A DNA stretch of 64,000 nt from Halorubrum aquaticum (GCF_900113615.1 NZ_FOPZ01000004.1:1-64000), one strand, 5' to 3'; counted from the first letter of the stretch, positions 1 to 8,554 are shown. The notes: generated by a model not told the origin, from the sequence alone. Program-made: numbers and translations.

Positions 1-336
1 GTCGACCTCGAGGAACGCCTTCTTGGCGTCCATCACCTTGATGTAGACGACCGCGTCCGCGGTCACCGGCGAGTTGTCCCGCGTGATCGCCTCCTGGCGG
101 GGCACGTCCAGCGTCTGCGTCCGCATGTCGAACGCGTACGTCCGCGAGACGAACGGCGGAATGAAGTTGATGCCGGGCTCGAGCAGCTTCCGGTACTCGC
201 CGAACACCGTCAACGCCTCCTTGTCGTAGGCGTCGACGATCGCGACGGACTGCCAGAGCGTGACGACCACCAGCATGAGAAACAGGAGGCCGACGCTCAC
301 CAGTCCGAAACCGGTTTGGAGGGGAAGTGGGTCCAT
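1..336 (-). CDS. SPFH/band 7 (stomatin/prohibitin-type) membrane protein, C-terminus outside the window
   Basis: The 112 visible residues begin MDPLPLQTGF, carry one strong membrane segment at about residues 10-30, then enter the SPFH fold. The stretch around FGEYRKLLEPGINFIPPFV and the following RTQTLDVPRQEAIT segment are hallmarks of stomatin/prohibitin proteins. Such proteins sit on the membrane as oligomeric scaffolds and often help control membrane proteases. The reading frame is open to the left edge, so the rest of the SPFH domain and the coiled coil are missing. It is divergent from the archaetidylserine synthase gene, with about 120 bases between the two starts. Family assignment is firm; the specific role is unknown. 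Confidence 0.85.
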   Translation of the reverse strand, partial: MDPLPLQTGFGLVSVGLLFLMLVVVTLWQSVAIVDAYDKEALTVFGEYRKLLEPGINFIPPFVSRTYAFDMRTQTLDVPRQEAITRDNSPVTADAVVYIKVMDAKKAFLEVD

Positions 337-458
337 ACCACGGATTAGGCCATCGGACGCTTAATAGTTCGCCCACGGATCCGACCTCGGGGAGACGGAG
401 CGTCGACCACGCCGAACGGATAACAAACCCTAAAAGCGGGGTCGTCGACCGATCCGGT

Positions 459-1202
459 ATGTCTCTGCGGGTCGGCCGGTTGGGCCTCGCCGACGCGGTC
501 ACCGTGGCCAACGCCGCGGTCGGCTTCCTCGCGGTCGTCGCCGCCACGGTCGACGTCGCGTTGGCGGCCCGCCTGATCCTGTTAGCCGCCATCGCCGACG
601 GGCTCGACGGGGTGGTCGCCAGACACCGGGGGTCGACGCCGGCGGGACCGTACCTCGACTCGCTGGCGGACGTCGCCTCCTTCGGCGTCGCGCCCGCGGC
701 CCTCGTCGCCGCCGTCGTCCTCGAAGCGGACCCGTTCGCCGCCGACCCGCTCCTCCTCGGGGCCGGTGTGGGGGCCTCGGCGCTCTTCGTCGCGATGGCG
801 GTCGCCCGGCTCGGGCTGTACACGGCCTACGACAGCGGGAGCCGCGAGACCGTCGGCGTCCCGACGACGCTCGCGGCGACGGTCCTCGCCGCCGCGGTGC
901 TCGCGGGCTACACCGCGCCGATCCCGCTCGTCGTCGCGACCGCGGTCTTCGCGGTCCTCATGGGGTCGACGGTGACCTACCCCGACTTACACGCCCAGGA
1001 CGCGCTCGTGATGGGGTTCGTCCAGGCGGCGGTGGTGGTGACGCCGATCGCACACGCGCTCACGACCGCGCTCCCCCCGTGGATCGGCGAAGGGTTCGCG
1101 TTCGCGCTGTTGTTCCTCTCGGGCGGCTACCTCCTCTTAGGCCCGCACTTCTACTGGGGAGACGGCATCCGCCCGCCCGAGGAGGACGTCGATCGGGCCT
1201 GA
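459..1202 (+). CDS. pssA: CDP-alcohol phosphatidyltransferase, probable archaetidylserine synthase
   Basis: The protein has 247 residues and about six to seven hydrophobic helices. The CDP-alcohol phosphotransferase signature lies at residues 47-71 (D47-xx-D50-G51-xx-A54-R55 ... G63-xxx-D67-xxx-D71) and is followed by the VASFGVAPA stretch typical of phosphatidylserine/archaetidylserine synthases. It should transfer an archaetidyl group from CDP-archaeol to serine in the membrane. In Haloferax the PssA homologue is also needed for archaeosortase-dependent protein anchoring. I chose ATG 459 because an open frame further upstream adds only Arg-rich, non-homologous residues. A weak TATA-like stretch lies near 428-436. 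Confidence 0.85.
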   Translation: MSLRVGRLGLADAVTVANAAVGFLAVVAATVDVALAARLILLAAIADGLDGVVARHRGSTPAGPYLDSLADVASFGVAPAALVAAVVLEADPFAADPLLLGAGVGASALFVAMAVARLGLYTAYDSGSRETVGVPTTLAATVLAAAVLAGYTAPIPLVVATAVFAVLMGSTVTYPDLHAQDALVMGFVQAAVVVTPIAHALTTALPPWIGEGFAFALLFLSGGYLLLGPHFYWGDGIRPPEEDVDRA

Positions 1203-1296
1203 CGAAACGTCGACCCGCCCCGAGTCGGACGCCGGTCCGGACGGAGTTCGTGGTCGCGAGGAGCGGGGAGAAGGAAGGAGAGGTCGAGCGGGGCGT

Positions 1297-2028
1297 CTAG
1301 AGCAGGTCGCCGAAGTCCTTGTAACGGGTGATGTCGACGCCCTCGTCGGTGACGACGGCGACGTTGATCCCGTTGCCGGACGCGAGGTCGCGCTCGACGG
1401 CGGACTGGATCGCCTTCGCGGCGATGGTCTTCGCCTCGTCGACGGTGACGTCGTCGTGATACTCCTGTTCGAGGACACCGAGGGCGTACTGCGAGCCGGA
1501 GCCCGTGACCGTGTACTCCTCCTCGGTGGTTCCGCCGAGCGCGTCGATGGAGTAGATGTGGGAACCCTCGTCGTCAACGCCGCCCAGTATCGGCTGGACG
1601 ATGAAGAACGCGCCCGTGCGGAGGAGGTTCCCGGTGAGCGTCGAGAGCGCCTCCATCGACATGTCCTTGCCGCGGCGGGCCTCGTAGAGGTTGGTCTCGG
1701 CTTTGAGCGTCGAGATGAGGTTCTGTGCGGCGGAGACGGAGCCGGCGATGGTGAGCGCGCCGCGGGGGTGGACCTCCTCGACCTTCTGGACGTCCTTCGA
1801 GGAGACCATGCCGCCGAGGGAGGCGCGCATGTCCGTCGCCATCACGACGCCGTCGGCGGTGCGGATGCCGACCGTCGTCGTGCCGGTCTTCATCTCGCCC
1901 TCGCCGTCGGCCTGTGCGGCGCGACGCTCGCTGTGTTCGAACTCGCCGAGCTCCGGTCCGAAGACCGGCTGGTCGCGGCCGAGTTCGAGGGACGCCCCGT
2001 CGGAGAGATCGTCGGTCGGTGTTCGCAT
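1297..2028 (-). CDS. psmB: proteasome beta subunit
   Basis: This 243-residue protein is the catalytic beta subunit of the 20S proteasome. A propeptide of about 49 residues ends in MKTG and is followed by TTTVG, so Thr50 becomes the N-terminal nucleophile after autocleavage. Conserved blocks include VMATDMRASLG, ALTIAGSVSAAQ, GGVDDEGSHIYSID and VTGSGSQYALGVLE. The start at 2028 gives the MRTPT N-terminus seen in haloarchaeal PsmB. A CTTTATC box lies 26-32 bases upstream, which fits a leaderless transcript. An open frame runs much further upstream but encodes low-complexity Arg/Ser-rich sequence and is not part of the gene. Confidence 0.97.
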   Translation of the reverse strand: MRTPTDDLSDGASLELGRDQPVFGPELGEFEHSERRAAQADGEGEMKTGTTTVGIRTADGVVMATDMRASLGGMVSSKDVQKVEEVHPRGALTIAGSVSAAQNLISTLKAETNLYEARRGKDMSMEALSTLTGNLLRTGAFFIVQPILGGVDDEGSHIYSIDALGGTTEEEYTVTGSGSQYALGVLEQEYHDDVTVDEAKTIAAKAIQSAVERDLASGNGINVAVVTDEGVDITRYKDFGDLL

Positions 2029-2053
2029 TACCGCCTCGTTGGCCCCTCGCGCT

Positions 2054-2060
2054 GATAAAG
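2054..2060 (-). promoter_or_regulatory. TATA box of psmB
   Basis: Read on the minus strand this is CTTTATC, centred about 29 bases from the psmB start codon. That is the usual haloarchaeal spacing for a leaderless transcript. Confidence 0.7.
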
Positions 2061-2162
2061 GCAACCCTTCGGGGACCGGCCGCCGGTTCCGACGACCATA
2101 TCCGGGGCGGGCATTGGGCGGGGTATGAAGCGGGTCACGGAGCGTCGGACGGCGTGGACGTG

Positions 2163-2251
2163 GGAGCGACTGACGGTGCGGGATCGGAGCGGCTGACGGT
2201 ACGGGATCGGAGCGGCTGACCGTGTGGGATCGGGACGACTGACGGTGCGAG
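2163..2251. repeat. 23-bp imperfect tandem repeat, about 3.9 copies
   Basis: Units at 2163-2185, 2186-2208, 2209-2231 and a partial unit from 2232 share the core GGAGCGRCTGACGGTNCGGG with a few substitutions each. The array lies in the 274-base gap between the 57-residue membrane protein gene and psmB, upstream of the psmB TATA box. No coding function is visible. Confidence 0.85.
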
Positions 2252-2302
2252 GGCTCCGAGAAGGTCGGTGCGAACGAGTCGGCGAAAAAGCGGACGCTCG
2301 GG

Positions 2303-2476
2303 TTACTCCTCGACGTCCTCGATGGCCTCGGTGGTGGTCTCGACGAGCCGGCGGACCGGGAGGTTGATGCCGAGTTGCTTGCGGGCGAAGACGGCCACGG
2401 GGAACGCGGAGATCCCGATGGCAACGGTCGCCTGGTGGAGGCCGAAGAGGGCCGCCGTGCGGATGCGGTCGAACAT
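2303..2476 (-). CDS. small haloarchaeal membrane protein, 57 residues
   Basis: The product begins MFDRIRTAALF, has a hydrophobic segment at about residues 8-30 and ends in an acidic tail (TTTEAIEDVEE). This layout, one membrane helix, a basic patch (ARKQ) and an acidic C-terminus, is that of a small conserved haloarchaeal membrane protein. I know no function. The start at 2476 is supported by a strong TATATATA promoter 31-39 bases upstream. The gene is co-directional with psmB but separated from it by 274 bases and has its own promoter. Confidence 0.75.
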   Translation of the reverse strand: MFDRIRTAALFGLHQATVAIGISAFPVAVFARKQLGINLPVRRLVETTTEAIEDVEE

Positions 2477-2506
2477 GGGTCTTCGATAGCCCGCAGTCGA
2501 GGGGCA

Positions 2507-2515
2507 TATATATAC
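2507..2515 (-). promoter_or_regulatory. TATA box of the 57-residue membrane protein gene
   Basis: A run of alternating AT (TATATATA) stands out in GC-rich surroundings, 31-39 bases upstream of the start codon at 2476. Confidence 0.65.
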
Positions 2516-2776
2516 TTTGTGACCGCCGCGTCGATCCGATCCCGCCGCAGTCTAGCGATCTCGTCGAACGTTTCGGATCCGTTGAACGTTCGTCGTCGGA
2601 TCGCGATCGAGGCGTATCCCAAGCCGGTCGAACCCGACTCGTTTCCATAACTTATGAGAATCCCTCGTCGCGCATGCGCCTACCTGCGGCGGCTCCCGGC
2701 GGGTACCCGGCGTGGTCGTTCGCCGACCGAGCCGGTATCGAACGGGCTATTACGGGTCGCGTTCCTAGCGGATTCC

Positions 2777-3478
2777 GTGAAGAACGTCACCGATCGCACG
2801 CGAAACCCGTTCGGGATGCGGCCGGACTGTCCGTCGTTCGTCCCGGGGTACGGCGACGCCAACGCGGATTTCCACGTGATCGGCGACCACCCGGGTCTCC
2901 ACGGCGGCCTCGAGGAGGGGATCCCGTTCACCGGCGAGCCGTGGTCGCCGGCGTTTCTCGGGGTGCTGACCGACGCCGGGCTCCTCGCATCGGTCGACGA
3001 GGACGGCGATCCGTCCGGAGCCGGGAGCGAGGACGGCGCGGACCTGGTCGGAACGGGAGACGACGATCCCGGCCGGGTGTCGACGGACCGGACGTTCCTC
3101 TCGTACCTCCACATGTGTCTGCCCGACGGGGAGCCGACGCCGGCGTCGTACGACGACATGGAGCGGTACTTCGACGCGGAGCTTCGAGCGATCGCCGCGC
3201 ACGTCCTCCTCCCGGTGGGCGCGAGGGCGACCGACCACGTCCTTCGGCAGTACACCGCCCGCGCGTGGAAGACCGAGGTCGACATGGACGCGCTCCACGG
3301 CGAGGAGCTGCTCGGGTCGGGGTGGCTCGTCCTCCCGATCAAGGAGCCCGCGGAGTGGGACGACGGCGACGCCGACGCTCTGGTCGAGGCGCTCCGCCGA
3401 CTCCAGTCGACCGACTTCCGGCGCGAGAGCGACCTCGGCCGCTTCGTCGCCGGCAACGACCCGTACCTCGTCAGGTGA
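2777..3478 (+). CDS. uracil-DNA glycosylase superfamily protein
   Basis: From GTG 2777 the protein has 233 residues and starts VKNVTDRTRNPFGMRP. The motif VIGDHPGLHGGLE resembles the GD/EAPG-type motif 1 of the UDG superfamily and is followed by GIPFTGEPW. The N-terminal FVPGYGDANADFHVIGD block is typical of haloarchaeal members annotated as uracil-DNA glycosylase family. Such enzymes remove uracil from DNA, but catalysis here is inferred only from family resemblance. Residues about 77-103 form a Gly/Asp-rich insertion. The GTG start is preferred because an in-frame ATG at 2654 adds about 41 Arg-rich residues without family character; GCTATTAC lies about 27 bases upstream of the GTG. Confidence 0.7.
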   Translation: MKNVTDRTRNPFGMRPDCPSFVPGYGDANADFHVIGDHPGLHGGLEEGIPFTGEPWSPAFLGVLTDAGLLASVDEDGDPSGAGSEDGADLVGTGDDDPGRVSTDRTFLSYLHMCLPDGEPTPASYDDMERYFDAELRAIAAHVLLPVGARATDHVLRQYTARAWKTEVDMDALHGEELLGSGWLVLPIKEPAEWDDGDADALVEALRRLQSTDFRRESDLGRFVAGNDPYLVR

Positions 3479-3546
3479 GTCAGTGCCGGGAGCGGACGAC
3501 AGATGAGTCGGTGCCGGGAGCGGACGACAGATGAGTCGTCGCCGGG
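3476..3546. repeat. 28-bp tandem duplication beginning at a stop codon
   Basis: Units 3476-3503 and 3504-3531 are identical except for one base (TGAGTCAGTGCC versus TGAGTCGGTGCC) and a third partial unit follows to about 3546. The first unit begins with the TGA stop of the preceding gene, so the duplication does not change the protein. Confidence 0.85.
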
Positions 3547-3853
3547 GGACGACTCCGTAACGGTGATCGTACGCGCCCGCCCCGGAAGCGTCGAATTTCG
3601 ACCCACCTGTGGGAGTCGTACCGGACGTTCGTTCCGAACGATGTGGAAATCCTCGAAGATCGGTGTGTTTCCAACGGATCGGGTGGATATATTTGTCGCC
3701 ACTGCGCGGATTTTATACGATACCCGGCTTCCGTTTCGATGACGCCCGGACCGATCGGGCGTCGGCCGCAGGACTGGTACTCCAACGCGCGGCTTGGTCA
3801 GGGTCGGCCCGCTCGGGCCGGTCCCTTCGACGGGAGCGGAAGTCGAACGGTCC
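3547..3853. other. gap between two convergent genes
   Basis: This gap holds two AT-rich TATA-like stretches (about 3686-3694 and 3711-3719) but no credible gene. The open frames present have Arg/Pro-rich shadow composition. I assign no function. Confidence 0.5.
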
Positions 3854-5068
3854 CTACTCCTCGAGCAGCGCGTCGACGTACTGCCCGACGTGGTTCTCCA
3901 TCCGTCGCTTGAACCCGTTCCGTCTCGCCAGCCGGTCGATCTCCCGGGAGACGTACGTGCCGTACTGTACCGCCTTCTTGTCGGCGGTACGTACCGACTC
4001 CGGGACGCGTCCGGCCGCGGCACGCCGGAGCGCGACCTTCCGTTGGTCGGCCGTCGCGAGCAGGTCGCCCGGCAGCCGGAGTGTGGCGTCGACGACGCGG
4101 TCGTCGAGCAACGGCGCGACCGGCTCGACCCCGGCCGCCCGAAGCGCCAGCACGTCGCGTTCGAGCTGTGCGGGGAGGGTCCGGACGGTCTCGGTCCGCG
4201 CGCCTCGGACGGTGTCGGCGGAGACGCGGTCGTCGTCCGCGGGGTCGACGACCTTGCTGTAGCCCCCGAACAGCTCGTCGGCCCCCTGACCGACCGCCAG
4301 TCGGTCGATCCCGTCGCCCGCAGCCGCCTCGGCGGTCAGATATAGCGGGACGGCGATGTTGAGGTCCATGGGGTTCCGTCGGCCGGTGGCGGCGACGATC
4401 TCGGGGATCGCCCGCCGGAGGTCGTCGTGTGAGATCTCGACCACGCGCAGGTCGCGGTCCATCGCCGCCGCGGCCTCGCGCGCGGCCGAGACGTCGTGAC
4501 ACCCCTCGAAGCCCGCGACGTAACACGGCGCGTCCGGGACCGCGCCGGCGACGAGTCCCGAGTCGACCCCCCCGGAGAACGCGACGGCGAGCCGGCCGGT
4601 TTCCGGGTCGGCGTCCTCGGCGGCGACATCGGAGAGGGTCGCCTCGATCGCGGCGTCGACGGCCGCCTGGGCGGGCTTCGGCTCCGAGGCGGGAGGCGTC
4701 GGGAGCGACCAGCGGGGATCGCGTTCCGTCGCCGACGCGACCGACCCGGCCGGGATCGGCTCCGGGTCCCGGAGGTCCGTCCGGTCGAAGCTCCACGACC
4801 CGGGGCTGGTCGGATCGGCCGCGTCGGCCTCGACGAACAGGGGCTGGCGGCCGAGCACGTCGCGGACGAGGACGGGACCACGACCGTCGGGACCGCGACC
4901 GGCTGATTCACCGTCTTCGCCCGTCGAGGGCGGCGGGCTCGTCAGCAACCCGGCGAATCCGCGGGTCCCGGGGAGCGGGTCGCGGTCGCGGATCGCGTCG
5001 ACGACGAGGCCCGGGGACGCGCCCCGGAGACGGTCGGCGGCGCTCCCGTCACGTCGGTCGGCGGTCAT
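3854..5068 (-). CDS. asparagine synthase-like ATP-pyrophosphatase without glutaminase domain
   Basis: The 404-residue protein carries a PP-loop, AFSGGVDSG, at about residues 163-171, followed by VAGFEGCHDVSAA and AVGQGADELFGGYSKVV. These are the nucleotide- and substrate-binding blocks of the asparagine synthase C-terminal domain. There is no N-terminal Cys and no class II glutamine amidotransferase domain. It may therefore use free ammonia or modify another substrate, as many archaeal members do. The first 130 residues are Pro/Asp-rich and less conserved. It lies just downstream of the PHP gene (48 bases) and may be co-transcribed with it. Confidence 0.8.
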   Translation of the reverse strand: MTADRRDGSAADRLRGASPGLVVDAIRDRDPLPGTRGFAGLLTSPPPSTGEDGESAGRGPDGRGPVLVRDVLGRQPLFVEADAADPTSPGSWSFDRTDLRDPEPIPAGSVASATERDPRWSLPTPPASEPKPAQAAVDAAIEATLSDVAAEDADPETGRLAVAFSGGVDSGLVAGAVPDAPCYVAGFEGCHDVSAAREAAAAMDRDLRVVEISHDDLRRAIPEIVAATGRRNPMDLNIAVPLYLTAEAAAGDGIDRLAVGQGADELFGGYSKVVDPADDDRVSADTVRGARTETVRTLPAQLERDVLALRAAGVEPVAPLLDDRVVDATLRLPGDLLATADQRKVALRRAAAGRVPESVRTADKKAVQYGTYVSREIDRLARRNGFKRRMENHVGQYVDALLEE

Positions 5069-5116
5069 CGGGTCGCCCTCGCGTCATTTCGGCGGCCTCG
5101 AGTCACGGGAGCGACC

Positions 5117-5806
5117 TCACGACCGTCGCAGTCCGTCGATCGTCCGGAACGCCCGGCGTTTCGCCCCACCGGCGAACTGGCGGAGCGAGACGCGCCAGGG
5201 CGTGCGTTTCCCGACGACGCTGGTCCGGCCCGCGGCGACGGCCTCGAGGATCGCGTCGGCCGAACGCTCGTCCGCGCCGACCTCGGTGACCGCCTGACCG
5301 ACCATCTCGGAGATGTGCGCGTCGCTGCCGGCGGTCATCGGGAGGTTCCGGCGGACGGCGAACGTCTCCGCCTGCCGGTTCGCTCGCCCCGTGAAGAGTC
5401 GCGAGTTGTACACCTCGATCGCGTCGGCGCTCGCGAGCTGGTCCTCGGTGATGTGCGCGGCGACGCCGTGACGGGTCTTCTGGAAGGGGTGGGGGACGAC
5501 CGCGATCCCGCCGGCCTCGTGGATCCGGTCGAGGGTCTCGTCGAACGGCAGCCCGCTGGGGACGAGGTCGTCGATCCCGAACGCGAGCACGTGACCGGCC
5601 GCGGAGGTCACCTCCATGCCGACGATCCCCACGAGCCCGTGTTCGGAGGCCTTCTCGGCCGCCTCGATGCTCGCGTCGATCTCGTCGTGGTCCGTGACGG
5701 CGAGCGCGTCGAGACCGACCGCGGCGGCCTGCTCCAGGAGGAGGTCGACCGGGTCACGCCCGTCGTGGGACAGCGCCGAGTGGGAGTGCAGCTCGACCGA
5801 TAGCAC
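5117..5806 (-). CDS. PHP-domain metal-dependent phosphoesterase
   Basis: The protein (229 residues from GTG 5806) has the PHP metal-ligand motifs: ELHSHSALSHDG near the N-terminus, VTDHDE, then VPHPF and GSDAH. These ligands bind up to three metals and hydrolyse phosphoesters; the natural substrate is unknown. I chose GTG 5806 because CTTTTTAAG lies 22-30 bases upstream, whereas the earlier TTG at 5839 would place the TATA box inside the gene. Its nearest downstream neighbour is the asparagine-synthase-like gene. Confidence 0.8.
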   Translation of the reverse strand: MLSVELHSHSALSHDGRDPVDLLLEQAAAVGLDALAVTDHDEIDASIEAAEKASEHGLVGIVGMEVTSAAGHVLAFGIDDLVPSGLPFDETLDRIHEAGGIAVVPHPFQKTRHGVAAHITEDQLASADAIEVYNSRLFTGRANRQAETFAVRRNLPMTAGSDAHISEMVGQAVTEVGADERSADAILEAVAAGRTSVVGKRTPWRVSLRQFAGGAKRRAFRTIDGLRRS

Positions 5807-5827
5807 GGCTCTCCCTTCGGGAGTCGT

Positions 5828-5835
5828 CTTAAAAA
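5828..5835 (-). promoter_or_regulatory. TATA box of the PHP gene
   Basis: CTTTTTAAG on the minus strand lies 22-30 bases before GTG 5806 and is the reason for preferring that start. Confidence 0.6.
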
Positions 5836-5933
5836 GCAACCCGGTCCGACGCGGCGGCGGAGGCGCCGGAGGTGACGGAGTCGACGGAGGTGGTGGCAGA
5901 GGCGCCCGACGCGCGAGATCCTCGCGAGGGAAC

Positions 5934-6200
5934 TCAGAAGGCGCTCCCGCCGACCGTCTCCCGGTACGTCCCGGTTCCGCGGTGGGTCGACCCGTCCCAC
6001 GTCTCGACTGCGACCAGCACGCGGGTGTCCACCGCGTCGTCCGGCGCGCCCTCGATCCGGAGGATCGAGTCGCCGATACGGGCGGTCGCCTCGCCGCCCT
6101 TCTCGCCGGTGACCATCACCTCGATGGTGTCGCCCGGTTCGTAGTCGGGCGTCGAACTCCTGAACGACCAGCCGGCGAGGAACTTGTCGAGCGCGCTCAT
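5934..6200 (-). CDS. small conserved haloarchaeal protein, probably DUF7513
   Basis: This 88-residue protein begins MSALDKFLAGWSF and contains a short all-beta region (YEPGDTIEVMVTGEKGGEATARIGD) resembling a TRAM/OB-like barrel. The ending, THRGTGTYRETVGGSAF, is characteristic of a small haloarchaeal family that I believe is DUF7513; the name is from memory. The start codon overlaps the stop of the NhaC antiporter by four bases (ATGA), so the two are translationally coupled. The function is unknown; a link to the antiporter is suggested only by the overlap. Confidence 0.75.
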   Translation of the reverse strand: MSALDKFLAGWSFRSSTPDYEPGDTIEVMVTGEKGGEATARIGDSILRIEGAPDDAVDTRVLVAVETWDGSTHRGTGTYRETVGGSAF

Positions 6201-7735
6201 GCGCGCGACACCTCCCCGGAGGTCCGATCGGGAACGTACTCCCTCCCGAACCCGGTGACCGCCGCCACCAAGAAGACGATCACGAGGAACCAGCCGTGGA
6301 ACACGTACGGCACGACTTCGATCGGGTTGACGACCATCTCCGGACCGTACTCCGCGCCGAGTCCGTTCGGCCCGACCATGACCTGGTAGCCGACGAGGAC
6401 GCCGCCGGCCCACGGGAAGATGTAGCCGAGCGCCGACGTGTTGGCGTCCAGGATGTTCGCCCGTCGGTAGCCGTTGATGTTGAACTTCTCGCCGATCCGC
6501 GCGATGTACGGCGCGATCGCGATCTCGGCTGCGGTGTTGATCGTGATCATCCCGTTGATCGCGGCGGTGCCGAGCACCATCGTCACCTCGGCCCGGCGGA
6601 CGGTGGTCGCGACGGAGTTCAAGAGGAACTCCTGGATCGCCGCGAAGCCGCCGCCGCGGATCATGATCTGCGCCATCGACACGATGAGGAGCGTCAACAC
6701 GATGAGCGGGAAGAACCCGATCGCACCGGCGTAGAGGCTCCCGCCGACGCCCGCCGTGTCGCCGACCGCGACGAACGGCAGCGCGGTGAACGTCCCGGCC
6801 TCGGTCACGGTGAACACGAGAATATCGCTCACGGACGAGAGCCCGAGCGCGAGGTTGAAGCCGACCGCGACGACGAGACCCCAGGAGATCGCCTCGACGA
6901 TGTGTCGCCCCGCGACGGCGGTGGCGATCACGACACCCATCGAGATCAGGTGGACCAAACCGGGCGCGGTCGCCGTGTCACGGAGGGCCGCGGCGCCCTC
7001 CAGGCTCGCGCCCGACAGCACCGAACCCATGATCAGGTAGGCGATGAAGGCGGGCACCGCGGCGACGATCGCGTACTTGAACCGCGAAGCGACGACGCCG
7101 CCGATGTCCGCGTCCTGCGTCACCGCGCTCACGATCGTCGTGTCGCTGACGGGCGCGAGGTTGTCGCCGAAGACGGCGCCGGAGAGGATCGCCGCGAAGA
7201 GCAACACCGGGTTCGCGCCGATGAGGACGCCCGCCGGGAAAAAGAGCGTCACGAACGCGACGGTGGCCCCGTACCCCGTCCCGATCCCGGTCGCGAGCAG
7301 GCCACAGAGGACGAACGCGGCGGCCGGGAACGTCGCCGCGCCGACGTTGAGCGCGTCGGCGGCGAAGATGAGCCCCTCGACGAAGCCGCCGACCTGAAGC
7401 GTCTCGGCGAACATGCCCGCCCACAGCCACGCGACGATCGCCGTCGCGGCGACGCGTTGGGTCATCCCCTCGAAGATGGTGTCCGCGTACGTCTTCCAGT
7501 CGCCGCGCACGAAGAACATCCCGAGGATCGTTCCAATCAACGCCCCGATCACCAGCCCGTTCGTGTCGCCGATGCCGAGGACGCCGCTCTGGAAGACGGC
7601 CCAGAGGATGAAGAAGCCAAGCGGAACCGTGCTCGCCCACTTCCCGCCGTAGAAGCTGATCCGCGGTTCAGTCTTCGAACCGCCGGCGGCGCCCATCGAC
7701 GCGGACGGATCCTCACCGTCTGGTCGGTCTGTCAT
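6197..7735 (-). CDS. nhaC: NhaC-type Na+/H+ antiporter
   Basis: The 512-residue integral membrane protein has about 11-12 hydrophobic helices. The motif GAVFGDNLAPVSDTTIVSA, with acidic and Ser/Thr residues inside the membrane, is the signature of the NhaC family of sodium/proton antiporters. It should exchange Na+ for H+ across the cytoplasmic membrane, relevant to salt and pH homeostasis in a halophile. The N-terminal 30 residues are polar. A TTTAA-containing promoter-like stretch lies about 37-45 bases upstream. It leads a two-gene operon with the small 88-residue protein. Confidence 0.9.
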   Translation of the reverse strand: MTDRPDGEDPSASMGAAGGSKTEPRISFYGGKWASTVPLGFFILWAVFQSGVLGIGDTNGLVIGALIGTILGMFFVRGDWKTYADTIFEGMTQRVAATAIVAWLWAGMFAETLQVGGFVEGLIFAADALNVGAATFPAAAFVLCGLLATGIGTGYGATVAFVTLFFPAGVLIGANPVLLFAAILSGAVFGDNLAPVSDTTIVSAVTQDADIGGVVASRFKYAIVAAVPAFIAYLIMGSVLSGASLEGAAALRDTATAPGLVHLISMGVVIATAVAGRHIVEAISWGLVVAVGFNLALGLSSVSDILVFTVTEAGTFTALPFVAVGDTAGVGGSLYAGAIGFFPLIVLTLLIVSMAQIMIRGGGFAAIQEFLLNSVATTVRRAEVTMVLGTAAINGMITINTAAEIAIAPYIARIGEKFNINGYRRANILDANTSALGYIFPWAGGVLVGYQVMVGPNGLGAEYGPEMVVNPIEVVPYVFHGWFLVIVFLVAAVTGFGREYVPDRTSGEVSRA

Positions 7736-8089
7736 GAGGTACTCTCACCTACGAACCGATCTCACAGCGAGAATTTAAGGGCTGCTTTCCGTCGACGGGA
7801 CCCTCTCCGTCGCCGATTCCGGGCGAGACCGCGTGAACTCGACAAGAACACGCTTAAGAGTCCGGCCGTCGACCGGTCGAACGGGAACAGCACAGCTGCG
7901 GATCCGACGCGCCGGGGCCTCTTCGCCCACGGCTTGGGAACGTAGCGGTGCACCGTCGCTCCGGCGACGCGGCCGAGACGCCCGGTTTCGGGCTCTCGCC
8001 GGAACCGCTCGCGCTCGCGAGCGCTCCGAGAGCCGCGTCTCGCGGGGTGCGGTCACGTACTCGCGGTTGTGCCGTTCCAATTTCAACCA
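7736..8089. other. divergent promoter region with a long GC-rich leader before rps15
   Basis: This 354-base gap separates the antiporter from rps15. It has TTTAA near the antiporter side and CTTAAG near 7852-7857 that could serve rps15 with a leader of roughly 200 bases. I see no TATA box at the leaderless distance from the rps15 start. The segment around 8000-8050 is rich in short GCTCGCGAGC-type palindromes. No gene or known riboswitch is recognisable. Confidence 0.45.
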
Positions 8090-8554
8090 ATGGCACGAAT
8101 GCACACGCGCCGTCGCGGTTCGTCCGGTTCGGACAAGCCGGCGACGGACGAGAACCCGGAGTGGAGCGACGTCGACGCCGAGGACATCGAGTCCCGCGTC
8201 GTCGAACTGGCGGAACAGGGCGAGGACCCGAGCGTCATCGGGATCAAGCTGCGTGACGAGGGCGTCAAGGGCGTTCCGGTGCCCGACGTCAAGCTCGCCA
8301 CCGGCAAGAAGATCACCGAGATCCTCGAGGAACACGACGCCGAGCCCGACCTGCCCGAGGACCTGCGGAACCTGCTGGCCCGCGCGGTTCGTCTGCGCGA
8401 ACACATGGCCGAGAACGGCCAGGACCACCAGAACAAGCGCGCGCTCCAGAACACGGAGTCGAAGATCCGCCGGCTGGCGAACTACTACCGCGGCGACGAG
8501 ATCGACGAGGACTTCGTCTACACCTACGAGACCGCCGCCGAGCTCATCGAGTAA
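8090..8554 (+). CDS. rps15: 30S ribosomal protein S15
   Basis: The 154-residue product is the archaeal/eukaryotic long form of S15 (S15p/S13e). It starts MARMHTRRRGSSGSDKP and carries IGIKLRDEGVKGVPVPDVK, the LPEDLRNLLARAVRLREHM segment and ESKIRRLANYY near the C-terminus. It binds 16S rRNA in the small-subunit platform. ATG 8090 gives the standard archaeal N-terminus; an in-frame ATG seven codons upstream does not. The next gene, recJ-like, starts 74 bases downstream. Confidence 0.97.
   Translation: MARMHTRRRGSSGSDKPATDENPEWSDVDAEDIESRVVELAEQGEDPSVIGIKLRDEGVKGVPVPDVKLATGKKITEILEEHDAEPDLPEDLRNLLARAVRLREHMAENGQDHQNKRALQNTESKIRRLANYYRGDEIDEDFVYTYETAAELIE

Noticed and set aside
2029-2622. Long N-terminal extension of psmB
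   Set aside because: The extension is Ser/Arg/Pro-rich, contains the tandem repeats and crosses the psmB TATA box.
3643-3912. A short frame with YICRHC that looked like a zinc-binding peptide
   Set aside because: Only one Cys-x-x-Cys is present and the rest is Arg/Pro-rich shadow sequence antisense to the asparagine-synthase-like gene.
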